From Gemmatimonadota bacterium (lineage in GTDB: Bacteria > ARS69): a DNA stretch of 13,143 nucleotides. Where the stretch lies: contig JAGQIB010000331.1 in the NCBI GenBank assembly GCA_020431545.1, positions 1 to 13,143 of the forward strand, given 5' to 3'. The notes beneath the pieces are model-generated. The model saw only the letters and a list, made by a program, of their open reading frames with translations. It was not told where the DNA came from and made no database searches. Each line of letters opens with the position of its first letter. Positions within the stretch are counted from its first letter, which is position 1. The position numbers and the translations under genes are program-made. Shown piece after piece: positions 1 through 7,548 of this stretch.

Positions 1-1148
1 TCGCGCAGGCCGTCGCCGAGCAGGTTGTAGGACACCACCGTCGCCACGATCGCGAGCCCCGGGAACGTCGCGATCCACCACGCGCCGAGCAGGTTGTCGC
101 GTCCCTGATTGATGAGATTGCCCCAGGACGCGGTGGGCGGCTGCACGCCGAGGCCGAGGAACGAGAGGGTCGCCTCCGTGAGGATCACGTCGCCGATCAT
201 GAGGCTCGCCGCCACGATGACCGGCGAGATCGTGTTCGGGAGAACGTGCCGGAGGATCACGCGCGCGTGCGGCATCCCGAGCGCGCGGGCCGCCTGCATG
301 AACTCCTGCTCCTTGAGGCTCAGGATCTGCCCGCGGACGATACGCGCGACCCCCATCCAGGCCGTCGCGCCGATGACCGCGACGATCAGCCAGATCGACG
401 GGCGGTAGATCGCGATCAGCGTCAGCACGAGGAAGATCCGCGGAAACGCCATCAGCACGTCGACGAACCGCATGATGAGCCAGTCCGTCTTTCCGCCGAA
501 GTACCCCGCGAGGGCACCGAGCAGCGTGCCGAGCGTGACCGCGATCCCCACCGCGACGAACCCGATCGTCAGCGAGATCCGCGAGCCGTAGATGATGCGG
601 GAGAGCACGTCGCGGCCGAACTTGTCCGTACCGAGCAGGAAGCTCCGGGACCCGGCGTCCGTCACGTGCACGGAGCCGGGCGCGAGGTAGCGGGTCTCCA
701 CGATGTCGACCTGGGCGTTCGGGTCGTGCGGCGCCAGGAGCGGCGCGAGCAGCGCCACGGCGTAGAGCACGAGCACCAATCCGAGGCCCGTGCGCGCGAC
801 CGGATTGCGTCCGAAGCGACGGTAGACCGCCTTCCACTGCGACTCCCCCGCCCGCTGGCGCGGGTCGCCTCGCCCGAGTCGTCGGCAATCCCACGCGCAG
901 AACACGGGAATCAGAACCAGCCCCGCGTACAGAAAGACCACCGCGGCCTTCGCGTCGGGTCCGGACCACACGGATCCGGCACGGATCTCCTCCGGGGTCG
1001 GCGTGGAGAACGCCTGGACGACGCGGGCCCGTCCGAACACCGCGACCGACAGCAGCGCGAGCCAGACGAGGGCCAGGACCAGACCGCGGCCCGTGCGCCC
1101 GTGCCGTGCATGACCGAGCCCCGGGACGAAAGAGAGCAGCGTTCTCAT
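1..1148 (-). CDS. dppC: DppC/OppC-type ABC transporter permease with N-terminal extension (3' end cut by window)
   Basis: Inner-membrane permease of a peptide/nickel-type (PepT) ABC importer, pairing with the DppB-type permease just upstream. Read from ATG at 1148, 382 residues are visible before the window edge. Its last visible residues (YNLLGDGLR) are the conserved C-terminus of OppC/DppC, so only about 10-20 residues are missing. The family core starts near residue 103 (WKAVYRRFGRNPVARTGLG), followed by a membrane helix, the periplasmic segment with LLAPHDPNAQ, and the EAA loop around residues 279-305 (QAARALGMPHARVILRHVLPN), which binds the transporter ATPase. Unusually, about 100 residues precede the core: a SFVPGLGHARHGRTGRG motif at 6-22, a hydrophobic helix at about 23-38, a loop, and a second helix near 70-86. 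The start overlaps the dppB stop (ATGA), and no clear Shine-Dalgarno is visible, which suggests translational coupling. The symbol is family-level; the substrate is unknown. Confidence 0.93.
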   Translation of the reverse strand, partial: MRTLLSFVPGLGHARHGRTGRGLVLALVWLALLSVAVFGRARVVQAFSTPTPEEIRAGSVWSGPDAKAAVVFLYAGLVLIPVFCAWDCRRLGRGDPRQRAGESQWKAVYRRFGRNPVARTGLGLVLVLYAVALLAPLLAPHDPNAQVDIVETRYLAPGSVHVTDAGSRSFLLGTDKFGRDVLSRIIYGSRISLTIGFVAVGIAVTLGTLLGALAGYFGGKTDWLIMRFVDVLMAFPRIFLVLTLIAIYRPSIWLIVAVIGATAWMGVARIVRGQILSLKEQEFMQAARALGMPHARVILRHVLPNTISPVIVAASLMIGDVILTEATLSFLGLGVQPPTASWGNLINQGRDNLLGAWWIATFPGLAIVATVVSYNLLGDGLR

Positions 1149-2110
1149 TCGTAGCGGATCCGCGGATCGACCACACCGTACAGCACGTCGGCCAGGAGAT
1201 TGCCGGCCACCACCATGACCCCCGCGATCAGGTTCGTGGCCATCACGATCGGATAGTCACGCTGGAAGATCGCGTTGATCGTGAGGCGCCCCATGCCCGG
1301 CCAGCCGAAGATCGTCTCGGTGACCACGGCCCCCGAGAGCAGGAACGGCAGGTACAGCCCGAGCAACGTGATCACGGGAATCAGCGCGTTCACGAGCGCG
1401 TGCCGCAGGATCACGCGACCCTCCGAAAGGCCCTTGGCGCGCGCCGTGCGCACGTAGTCCTGTCGGATGACCTCGAGCAGGCTGCCGCGGACGTACCGCG
1501 CGACCGAAGCCGCGGAGGCAATCCCGAGCACGAACGCCGGCAGGATGAGATGCCGGACGTGGTCCAGGAATCGCGCACCCGCGGACAGGAACTCCGCGTT
1601 GACGGACTCCATTCCGCTCGCCGGCAACCAGCGCAGTTTCAGCGAGAACAGGATGATCAGCATGAGTCCGAGCCAGAACCCGGGCATCGAGTAGATGAAC
1701 AGGGCGCTCAGCGTGGTGACGTTGTCCAGCAGCGAGTACTGGCGGACCGCGGACACCACTCCCACCGCGGTCCCCACCACGAGGATCAACGCGAGCGAAA
1801 AGATCGTGAGGTTCAGCGTGTTCGGGATCGTCTCCGCGAGGATCTCCGCGACCGGCCGGTGCCGGCCGAACGACACACCGAGCTCGCCCTGCGCGAGCGC
1901 TCCGAGCCACTTCACGTACTGCACGTGGATCGGCTGGTCCAGACCGAGGCGCACCCGCAAGGTCTCCATCACCGACGGGTCGATCTCGGGGTTGTAGTAC
2001 ATCGCGAGCGGATCGCCGGGCGCCATGCGCACGATGAAGAACGTGAGCGTCGCGAGCGCCCAGATCAGCGGGATCGAGACGAGGATCCTCCGGATCACGA
2101 AGCGGATCAT
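1145..2110 (-). CDS. dppB: DppB/OppB-type ABC transporter permease
   Basis: First permease of a peptide/nickel-type ABC importer; forms the inner-membrane channel with the DppC-type partner. Length (321 residues) is typical. The N-terminus (MIRFVIRRILVSIPLIWALA, then TFFIVRMAPGDP) is the classic OppB/DppB first helix and its following motif. The EAA loop at about residues 212-245 (RQDYVRTARAKGLSEGRVI) is the ATPase contact site, and the C-terminal VLYGVVDPRIRYE is also canonical. Six membrane segments can be recognised. The ATG at 2110 follows the upstream binding-protein stop by 24 bases, with a G-rich stretch acting as a probable ribosome-binding site, and its stop overlaps the next start by 4 bases. 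The substrate cannot be inferred from the permease; peptides, nickel or another small solute are all possible. Confidence 0.95.
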   Translation of the reverse strand: MIRFVIRRILVSIPLIWALATLTFFIVRMAPGDPLAMYYNPEIDPSVMETLRVRLGLDQPIHVQYVKWLGALAQGELGVSFGRHRPVAEILAETIPNTLNLTIFSLALILVVGTAVGVVSAVRQYSLLDNVTTLSALFIYSMPGFWLGLMLIILFSLKLRWLPASGMESVNAEFLSAGARFLDHVRHLILPAFVLGIASAASVARYVRGSLLEVIRQDYVRTARAKGLSEGRVILRHALVNALIPVITLLGLYLPFLLSGAVVTETIFGWPGMGRLTINAIFQRDYPIVMATNLIAGVMVVAGNLLADVLYGVVDPRIRYE

Positions 2111-2134
2111 CGAGGCCCCCCGGACGGACGGCGG

Positions 2135-3784
2135 CTACCTGTCATACTTCCGATCCTTCGGGGCGATCCACCAGTCGGAAACGGAGACGAGGAAGCTCCG
2201 CACGTCGACGTCGACGTTCCGGATCCGCCGCGAAGCCCCGGACGAGTACAGCAACTCGAACAGGATCGTGTACGGCTGCTCCTCGTGGAGGACGGCGAGA
2301 AGATCGTGCCAGATCGGAGCCGCCTCCTCGACGGTCTCGGCCCTCGTGCCCGCATCGATCAGCGAATCCACCCGCGAGTCCGAGAAGCTCGTCATGTTGT
2401 ACTTGCCCTCGATCGCGGCCGAGTGGAACAGGTCGTACGGGTCGTAGATGAAGTCGGTTTGCCAGGCGAGGTGGTCGGCGTCGAAGCGCTTGCCCTTGAT
2501 GTCGTCGAGGAACACCGACCACTCCCGGACTTCCGGCCGGGCGACGACTCCGATCTTCGCCAGATCCGACTGCACCATCACCAGCGTGTCCTCGCGGAGC
2601 TGGTTGCCGAGATTCGTCACGAGCTCGAAATCGAACGGGATGCCGTTCCGGTCCAGAACTCCGTCGCCATCCGTGTCCTTCCACCCCGCCGCCGCCAGCA
2701 GCCGCCTGGCTTCGTCCGGATCGTACGGGTACGGCTTGATGTCGTTCGGGTAGAACGGGAGCAGCGACATCATCGGATGGGCGGTCACCTTGCCCTGCCC
2801 GAACACGAGCGCGTCGATGATGCGCTGCCGATCGATCGCGAGGGTCATCGCCCGGCGCTCCTCGGCCGACCCGAAGAACGGCGACCGGGTGTTCCAGCCG
2901 ATGTACTGGTAGCCTCGCTGCTCGCGCGTGAAGATCTCGACCGCGGGGTTCCGGCGCAGGGACTCCACGGACTCGTAGCGGATGCGGTCCACCACGTCGA
3001 TCTCGCCGGAAAGGAATGCGGTCTCGATCGCCGTCTGGTCCGGGATCACCCGGAAGATGACGCGGTTCAGATGCGGCCGGCCGTCGGCGAAGTCCGGATT
3101 CGCCTCGAACACGATCTGCTGATCGCGCTCCCAGCGCACGAAACGGAACGGTCCGTTCCCGACCGGCTTCCGGTTGAACTCCGCGCTCTCCATCTCGGCG
3201 GAGGGGATCGACTCGAGCAGGTGCTTCGGCAGGATGACCCGACGGAGATCGGCCAGCTGGTTCGCGTACGCGCGCGAGAAGCGGAAGCGGACCTCGTACG
3301 GGCCGACCTTCTCGACCGAGTCGAGGAATCTCATGGATCCGATGTCCGCGTACGCGAGCGCGGGATCGCGGAAGCGATCGAAGGAGAAGACGACGTCGTC
3401 GGCCGTCGTGGGCACGCCGTCGTGCCAGCGGACGTCCTCGCGGAGCTGCATCGTCACGGTGCGACGGTCCTCGGAGAACTGCCAGTCCCGCGCCAGAGCT
3501 CCCTCGATCTCGTACGTCTCGCTCCACCGGAGCAGCGGCAGGTAGAGAACGTACTCCATCACCTCGGTCGCGACGGCGTCCGTGGACACGAACTCGTTCA
3601 GCCCGTCCAGATCCGAGAACAGGCCCACGACCGCCGTGCCGCCGTCGAGCGGCGCCGTCGGATCGGCGACGGTCTGCACCGTCTCCTCGCGTCCGCATCC
3701 CGCGAGCGTCAGCGTGACCGCGAGGGCAGTCCCCGCGCTGCGGACTCGTGGCCATCGGCCGGGTCTCACCGGGTACCGGCTCAT
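2135..3784 (-). CDS. ABC transporter substrate-binding lipoprotein, family 5 (SBP_bac_5), copy 1
   Basis: Extracytoplasmic solute-binding lipoprotein of the DppA/OppA/NikA family (549 residues), presenting a ligand to the downstream DppB/DppC-type permeases. The N-terminus has basic residues, a hydrophobic stretch and a lipobox LAGC with Cys30 as the lipidation site. Family features follow: GGTAVVGLFSDLDGLNEF near the start of the mature domain, LREDVRWHDGVPTTADDVVFS, NRKPVGNGPFRFVRWE, AMTLAIDRQRIIDALVFGQG, and YPYDPDEARRLLAAAGW. Start chosen at ATG 3784 because it precedes the lipoprotein signal and overlaps the upstream stop (ATGA); a longer open frame running upstream lies out of phase inside the neighbouring gene. 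It is clearly related to the next binding protein by alignable motifs throughout but is divergent. Ligand unknown. Confidence 0.95.
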   Translation of the reverse strand: MSRYPVRPGRWPRVRSAGTALAVTLTLAGCGREETVQTVADPTAPLDGGTAVVGLFSDLDGLNEFVSTDAVATEVMEYVLYLPLLRWSETYEIEGALARDWQFSEDRRTVTMQLREDVRWHDGVPTTADDVVFSFDRFRDPALAYADIGSMRFLDSVEKVGPYEVRFRFSRAYANQLADLRRVILPKHLLESIPSAEMESAEFNRKPVGNGPFRFVRWERDQQIVFEANPDFADGRPHLNRVIFRVIPDQTAIETAFLSGEIDVVDRIRYESVESLRRNPAVEIFTREQRGYQYIGWNTRSPFFGSAEERRAMTLAIDRQRIIDALVFGQGKVTAHPMMSLLPFYPNDIKPYPYDPDEARRLLAAAGWKDTDGDGVLDRNGIPFDFELVTNLGNQLREDTLVMVQSDLAKIGVVARPEVREWSVFLDDIKGKRFDADHLAWQTDFIYDPYDLFHSAAIEGKYNMTSFSDSRVDSLIDAGTRAETVEEAAPIWHDLLAVLHEEQPYTILFELLYSSGASRRIRNVDVDVRSFLVSVSDWWIAPKDRKYDR

Positions 3785-5373
3785 CGCGTCACCGGGTGCC
3801 ATTCGTGGACTCGAACGTACGGCCCCCGGATGTCGATCCGGGCGTCGGCCACGACGTCCTTCCGCACCGGGAAGCTCGTCTCGCTCACGTACAGCGGCGT
3901 GATCGGTTGCAGGGCGTGGAGTTCCCGGAAGAACTCGTGCCAGATGCCGTTCCGTACCGTCCGGTCCGGAGTGTTCTTCGCGAGATCGATGAGACTGTCC
4001 GTGACCGCCGTCCCGAAGGAGGTGTCGTTGTAGGCCTCGTCGATCGACCGCGAGTGGAAGACACTCTCGGCGTCGTAGATGAAGTCGCCCCGCCGCGCGA
4101 GAATGGTGGATTCGTAGTCCTTCGCGTTCAGTCGCCCGACGTACACCGTCCACTCGAAGAACTCGACCTTGGTGGCGATGCCGAGCTTGCGGTACTCCTG
4201 CTCCAGCATCGTGGCGATCTCCTCGGAGATCGTGTTGTTCGCGATCAGCATGAACGTGAACTCGAAACGGAGCCCGTCGCGGATCCGGACGCCGTCCACG
4301 TCGCGCTTCTCCCATCCCGCCTCGTCCAGCAGCGCGGAAGCGGCGACCGGGTCGAACGGGAACGGCACGATGGACGGATCGTACGCCGGGTCCTCCGCGA
4401 ACGTGGGGCAGGTCGCGACCTTGCCGAATCCGTCGCGGAAGGCGTCGATGATCGCCTGCCGGTCGGTGGCGAGCGTGAGCGCCTTGCGGACCCGCGGGTC
4501 CTGGAACAGCGGGTTCCTTCCGTTCCACGCGAGATACACGTAGCCCCGATCCGACGCCCGGAAGAGCTGCAGGTTCGGGTCCTTCGAATCCTGCCGGTAG
4601 AACTTGTTCGGATGACGATCGTACACGTGGACCCCGCCGGTCAACAGTTCCGTCCGGAGTGCCGTGTCCTCCGGAATCACGCGAATGACGAGGCGATCGA
4701 ACCCGGGGCGCCCGTCGCAGTAGTTCTCGTTCGCGTCGAACACGAGGCGCTCCTCGGAGATCCACTCCCGGAAGATCCAGGGGCCGTTCCCCACCGGGTT
4801 GCGTCCGAAGCCCGACTCCATCATCTGGTCCGCGGGGATCGATTCGATCAGGTGCTTCGGCATGATCGCGGGATCCTGCGCCGGCAGGAGCGGTTCCCAC
4901 TGCGGCTCGCGGTAGACGAAGCGAACCGTGTAAGGATCCACGATCTCCACTCGCTCGATGCCCTTGATCGCGGCGCGGTTCGGGAACGGGACCGCGGGAT
5001 CGAGCGCCCGGTCGTAGGTGAACCTGACGTCCTCCGCCGTGGTCGGCTCTCCGTCCGTCCAGAAGACGTCGCGACGGAGATGCATCAGGAGGGATCGGCG
5101 GTCGTCCGCGATCTCCCACGACATCGCGAGCCTCGGCTCGAGGGCGAGGTCCGGCGGCGGCCCCCAGTCCACGAGTCGCATGAACACGAGGTTCTCCATG
5201 TCCGTGGCGATCGCGCTCGTGGACACGAGCGGATTGATCCGGTCCGGCTGATTCGAGGAGCCGATCACGAGCGTATGCACGCCGCCCCGGCTCGAGGTTC
5301 GTTCTCCCCCGTCTCCCCCGCAACCACTCAGCGTCAGCGCGATCGCCAGTCCGACGAGACCGCGGCGGATCAC
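3781..5373 (-). CDS. ABC transporter substrate-binding lipoprotein, family 5 (SBP_bac_5), copy 2
   Basis: Second solute-binding lipoprotein of the DppA/OppA/NikA family (530 residues). The signal sequence MIRRGLVGLAIALTLSGCGG contains lipobox LSGC with Cys18. Family motifs in order: NQPDRINPLVSTSAIATDME, LRRDVFWTDGEPTTAEDVRF, GRNPVGNGPWIFREWISEER, LTLATDRQAIIDAFRDGFGK and FPFDPVAASALLDEAGWEKR. The start is a GTG at 5373 overlapping the upstream stop (GTGA), supported by a GGAG-type ribosome-binding site and by the signal peptide beginning there. A larger in-frame extension upstream runs through the neighbouring membrane-protein gene and is not believed. Tandem arrangement with the first copy suggests duplication followed by divergence, with both perhaps feeding one permease pair. 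Ligand unknown. Confidence 0.94.
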   Translation of the reverse strand: MIRRGLVGLAIALTLSGCGGDGGERTSSRGGVHTLVIGSSNQPDRINPLVSTSAIATDMENLVFMRLVDWGPPPDLALEPRLAMSWEIADDRRSLLMHLRRDVFWTDGEPTTAEDVRFTYDRALDPAVPFPNRAAIKGIERVEIVDPYTVRFVYREPQWEPLLPAQDPAIMPKHLIESIPADQMMESGFGRNPVGNGPWIFREWISEERLVFDANENYCDGRPGFDRLVIRVIPEDTALRTELLTGGVHVYDRHPNKFYRQDSKDPNLQLFRASDRGYVYLAWNGRNPLFQDPRVRKALTLATDRQAIIDAFRDGFGKVATCPTFAEDPAYDPSIVPFPFDPVAASALLDEAGWEKRDVDGVRIRDGLRFEFTFMLIANNTISEEIATMLEQEYRKLGIATKVEFFEWTVYVGRLNAKDYESTILARRGDFIYDAESVFHSRSIDEAYNDTSFGTAVTDSLIDLAKNTPDRTVRNGIWHEFFRELHALQPITPLYVSETSFPVRKDVVADARIDIRGPYVRVHEWHPVTR

Positions 5374-6050
5374 GCCCCCTCTCCGGTCGAGCGCTGGCGC
5401 CGTCCCCAGACGAACAGGAACACGGCGACCGCGAGCAGCAGGATCCCGGTGGTGGCCGGCGATACCATGAGCTCGCGCGTCCGCCCGATCGCGAGCGACA
5501 TGCGGGACATCACCGTGTACCCGAAGCTCGCGCCGAAGGAGATCATGAGGAAGAAGATGCCGATCCGCGACACCACCCCGAGCGCGCCCTTCTGCTCCTT
5601 GGAGAAGTAGAAGTAGATCAGGCTCGTGGCCAGTCCGATCACGAGGATCACGTTCGAGACCGCCGTCCAGCCGTCGTGCACCACGTCGACCATCGTCGAC
5701 TGGAGCTGGAGGATCAAGTCGCCGGACGCGAACGCGATGACGTTGATTCCCGCGTACATGCCGACCACGAACGCGAGCGGCCAGCGGGACAGCCAGCTGA
5801 TCTTCGGGACGAACCGGGTGAACATGAGCACGCCGAGGATCGCCGCCCCGAGCCGGATCCAGTTCCCTCGCGCGACCTCTTCCACGAGGTTCGGCCGGAT
5901 CGTCTCCTGCCACGCGAGCGCGATGTAGTACCCGGCGCTGATGCCCACGAACAGGTGCTCGGCGAGCTTGTACAGCGGGTTGTCCTTCCACAGGAAGCTC
6001 AGGATGCACAGCGTGAGCGCGGTGCTGATCCACAACTGCAGGGCGTCCAT
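5370..6050 (-). CDS. Uncharacterised seven-helix membrane protein
   Basis: Family not recognised with confidence. The 226-residue product is mostly hydrophobic, with about seven predicted membrane segments: residues 4-21, 28-47, 65-81, 92-112, 130-149, 162-184 and 200-217. The first two helices are separated by a short charged loop (LWKDNPLYKLAEHLFVG), and further polar or charged residues sit in loops such as WQETIRPNLVEEVARGN. The C-terminus is short and basic, so probably cytoplasmic. The ATG at 6050 shares one base with the upstream stop (TGATG) and has a strong ribosome-binding site. Size and hydrophobicity resemble the six-helix product of 6895-7539; the two sandwich the gene for the large extracytoplasmic-domain protein, so they may form the membrane core of one complex (inference). 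No transporter or enzyme motif is visible. Confidence 0.85.
   Translation of the reverse strand: MDALQLWISTALTLCILSFLWKDNPLYKLAEHLFVGISAGYYIALAWQETIRPNLVEEVARGNWIRLGAAILGVLMFTRFVPKISWLSRWPLAFVVGMYAGINVIAFASGDLILQLQSTMVDVVHDGWTAVSNVILVIGLATSLIYFYFSKEQKGALGVVSRIGIFFLMISFGASFGYTVMSRMSLAIGRTRELMVSPATTGILLLAVAVFLFVWGRRQRSTGEGA
5378..5384 (-). promoter_or_regulatory. Ribosome-binding site supporting the GTG start of binding protein copy 2
   Basis: On the minus strand this reads GGAGAGG, with the GGAG core 7 bases before the GTG at 5373. It lies inside the 3' end of the upstream membrane-protein gene. It decides the GTG start over longer in-frame possibilities. Confidence 0.6.
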
Positions 6051-6898
6051 CAGCGCGCTCCTCCCGATCGGCGGGCGAGGAAGTACATCACGTTCCCGAA
6101 CACGATGAACGCGATCAGGAGAATGTGGCTCGCGCTCTGGGCGGACATGCCGGCCATGGCGAGCCCGGGGCGACCCACGAGCTTCTCGTACTCGGCGGCC
6201 CCCTTCATTCCGGCGGCGAGACCGAGAAGCTGTCCCGCCTTGTAGTACGGCACGTAGTCGGGCCCAGACACCGCGGTACACGCCGCGACCATCGGAACGC
6301 CGGTGATGCTCTGGACGTTCTGCACGTACTCCTTCACGCCGGGCGAGCCCGCGGAGACGTTGATCAGCATCGCGAAGTCCGTGTACGTGTCGTAGTGCTG
6401 GAGCAGCGGGATCTCGTTCGAGGGCGTGCCGTCGCGATCCACCGGGAACGTGCCCTTGAGGGACTTCTGGATCGACCGCATCGCGATCTGCTGCCCCTCC
6501 TTGTAGCCGAGCAGCACGTAGTCGACGTCCTTGCGGTAGCCGTAGTCCGTGGTGAGTCCCGCCTCCGCGAGCACCGCCTCGGTGATCGGCGTCGCCGCCG
6601 GCCACAGGCTGTACATCACCATCTTGACCTTCTTCTCCGCGAGCTGATGGATCAGCGCGAGATGGAACGGTTCGAGCTCGGGCTTTCCGGACGGGTCGTA
6701 GTCCGCCGAGATCAGCACCGTCGATCCGTCCGGGAGGTCCTCGATCGCGTCGTACAGGTCCTGCACCATCGGCGAGACGTACAGCGGCAGCGGCAGGTCG
6801 ACCACCAGCGGCAGCACGATCGCGAACGCGAGGATCAGGAACAGCCAGCGGCGATCGATGAACTCGAGACGCTCCCGCCAGGAGCGGCGGGCGGTCAC
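6050..6898 (-). CDS. Uncharacterised membrane-anchored protein with large extracytoplasmic alpha/beta domain
   Basis: Family not named with confidence. The 282-residue product has a basic N-terminus, a membrane helix at about 18-34, a polar domain of about 215 residues and a C-terminal helix at about 255-275 followed by RRSGGAR. The positively charged ends suggest both termini are cytoplasmic and the middle domain lies outside. The domain alternates hydrophobic strands and helices like a Rossmann-type fold: GSTVLISADYDPSGKPELEP, KVKMVMYSLWP, DVDYVLLGYKEGQQ, YTDFAMLINVSAGSPGVKEY, then GVPMVAACTAVSGPDYVPYY and a glycine-rich AGQLLGLAAGMKGAAEYEKL. The start is a GTG at 6898 with a near-perfect ribosome-binding site, overlapping the upstream stop (GTGA). 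It could be a sensor, a binding domain or a scaffold between the two flanking membrane proteins. There is no clear enzymatic signature. Confidence 0.85.
   Translation of the reverse strand: MTARRSWRERLEFIDRRWLFLILAFAIVLPLVVDLPLPLYVSPMVQDLYDAIEDLPDGSTVLISADYDPSGKPELEPFHLALIHQLAEKKVKMVMYSLWPAATPITEAVLAEAGLTTDYGYRKDVDYVLLGYKEGQQIAMRSIQKSLKGTFPVDRDGTPSNEIPLLQHYDTYTDFAMLINVSAGSPGVKEYVQNVQSITGVPMVAACTAVSGPDYVPYYKAGQLLGLAAGMKGAAEYEKLVGRPGLAMAGMSAQSASHILLIAFIVFGNVMYFLARRSGGAR
6058..6065 (-). promoter_or_regulatory. Ribosome-binding site for the seven-helix membrane protein
   Basis: Reads GGGAGGAG on the minus strand, 7 bases before the ATG at 6050 and inside the end of the upstream gene. It fixes the start despite the 1-base stop/start overlap. 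Confidence 0.65.
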
Positions 6899-7539
6899 TT
6901 GCCACCTCCGAGGTGCGCGCGCTCCAGCCCGAGGATCACGCGAATGCCGGTGGAGATCGCGCCGAGGGCGGCGCCCATGAGAATCGCGCGCTTCCCGGCG
7001 AGATTCGGGACGTCCATGATCCAGTCCTTGAGGCCGGGGAAACCGCCGAGGAAGCTGTCCGGCCCCCAGATCGCGGCGCCGACCGGCACCTGCCCGAGCA
7101 TCACCAGGATCGCCGCGGAGAGCAGCAGCACGGCCTCCGTGCTCCGCGCGCGGAACGCCCGGTAGGCGGCGGACGTGATGAAGAACGCCAGGAGAGCGAA
7201 CATCGTGGCCGAGAGCGGATCGTAGACCGTGTTGTAGAGCCAGATGAACGGCGAGTGCTCTCCCTGATGGTCATGGAAGATCCCGAGCGCGGCCATGCCG
7301 AGCATGGAGCCCACGAGGACGATGCTGTACAGCGCCTCGGAGCTGCCGCGACGGATCTTCTTGAAGTGCAGATCGAACACGTTGGCCATGCCGAGCACGT
7401 ACGTGAACGCGACCACGATCAGTCCCCACTGCTGGAGCTCCTGCGTGATCGCGGCGTGCGTGCGGTGAGGCACGAAGAAGTCGTTGATCATCAGGGCTCC
7501 GGCCACGAACGTGAGGAGCCACGGGACGGCGCGCTTCAT
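6895..7539 (-). CDS. Uncharacterised six-helix membrane protein
   Basis: Family not recognised. The 214-residue product has about six predicted membrane segments: residues 2-20, 38-58, 69-90, 110-130, 136-158 and 185-205. Loops carry HRTHAAITQELQQ, HFKKIRRGSSEALYS and FHDHQGEHSPFIWLY. The last is rich in His, Asp and Glu and is the only obvious cluster of potential metal or proton ligands, though that reading is speculative. The C-terminus is glycine-rich and basic (ERAHLGGGK). The ATG at 7539 follows the upstream TAG by 9 bases, with an AGGGGGAG ribosome-binding site overlapping that stop; its own stop overlaps the next GTG start. It belongs to the same coupled array as the GlmL-like ATPase gene and is probably a membrane subunit of the same unknown complex. 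Confidence 0.85.
   Translation of the reverse strand: MKRAVPWLLTFVAGALMINDFFVPHRTHAAITQELQQWGLIVVAFTYVLGMANVFDLHFKKIRRGSSEALYSIVLVGSMLGMAALGIFHDHQGEHSPFIWLYNTVYDPLSATMFALLAFFITSAAYRAFRARSTEAVLLLSAAILVMLGQVPVGAAIWGPDSFLGGFPGLKDWIMDVPNLAGKRAILMGAALGAISTGIRVILGLERAHLGGGK
6904..6909 (-). promoter_or_regulatory. Ribosome-binding site supporting a GTG start
   Basis: Reads GGAGGT on the minus strand, 5 bases before the GTG at 6898, within the last codons of the upstream gene. It supports the non-ATG start of the anchored extracytoplasmic-domain protein. Confidence 0.7.
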
Positions 7540-7548
7540 GCTCTCCCC

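Noticed and set aside
2135..3784. An EF-hand-like calcium loop (DTDGDGVLD) in binding protein copy 1.
   Set aside because: This segment is common in family 5 binding proteins and is not a distinctive feature.
1106..4033. A 975-residue open frame on the plus strand, and similar long ones at 3748-5610, 6913-8712 and 9889-11847.
   Set aside because: They lie antisense to well-supported genes, have a monotonous Arg/His/Asp/Glu-rich composition and no domain motifs; they are artefacts of GC-rich codon use.
2135..5323. A single 1062-residue minus-strand protein covering both binding-protein genes.
   Set aside because: The first half is the second lipoprotein gene read out of frame; the real protein begins at 3784 with a lipoprotein signal and an ATGA overlap.
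3781..6033. A 750-residue form of binding protein copy 2 with an N-terminal extension.
   Set aside because: The extension is an out-of-frame reading of the seven-helix membrane-protein gene; the GTG at 5373 with its ribosome-binding site and lipobox is the credible start.
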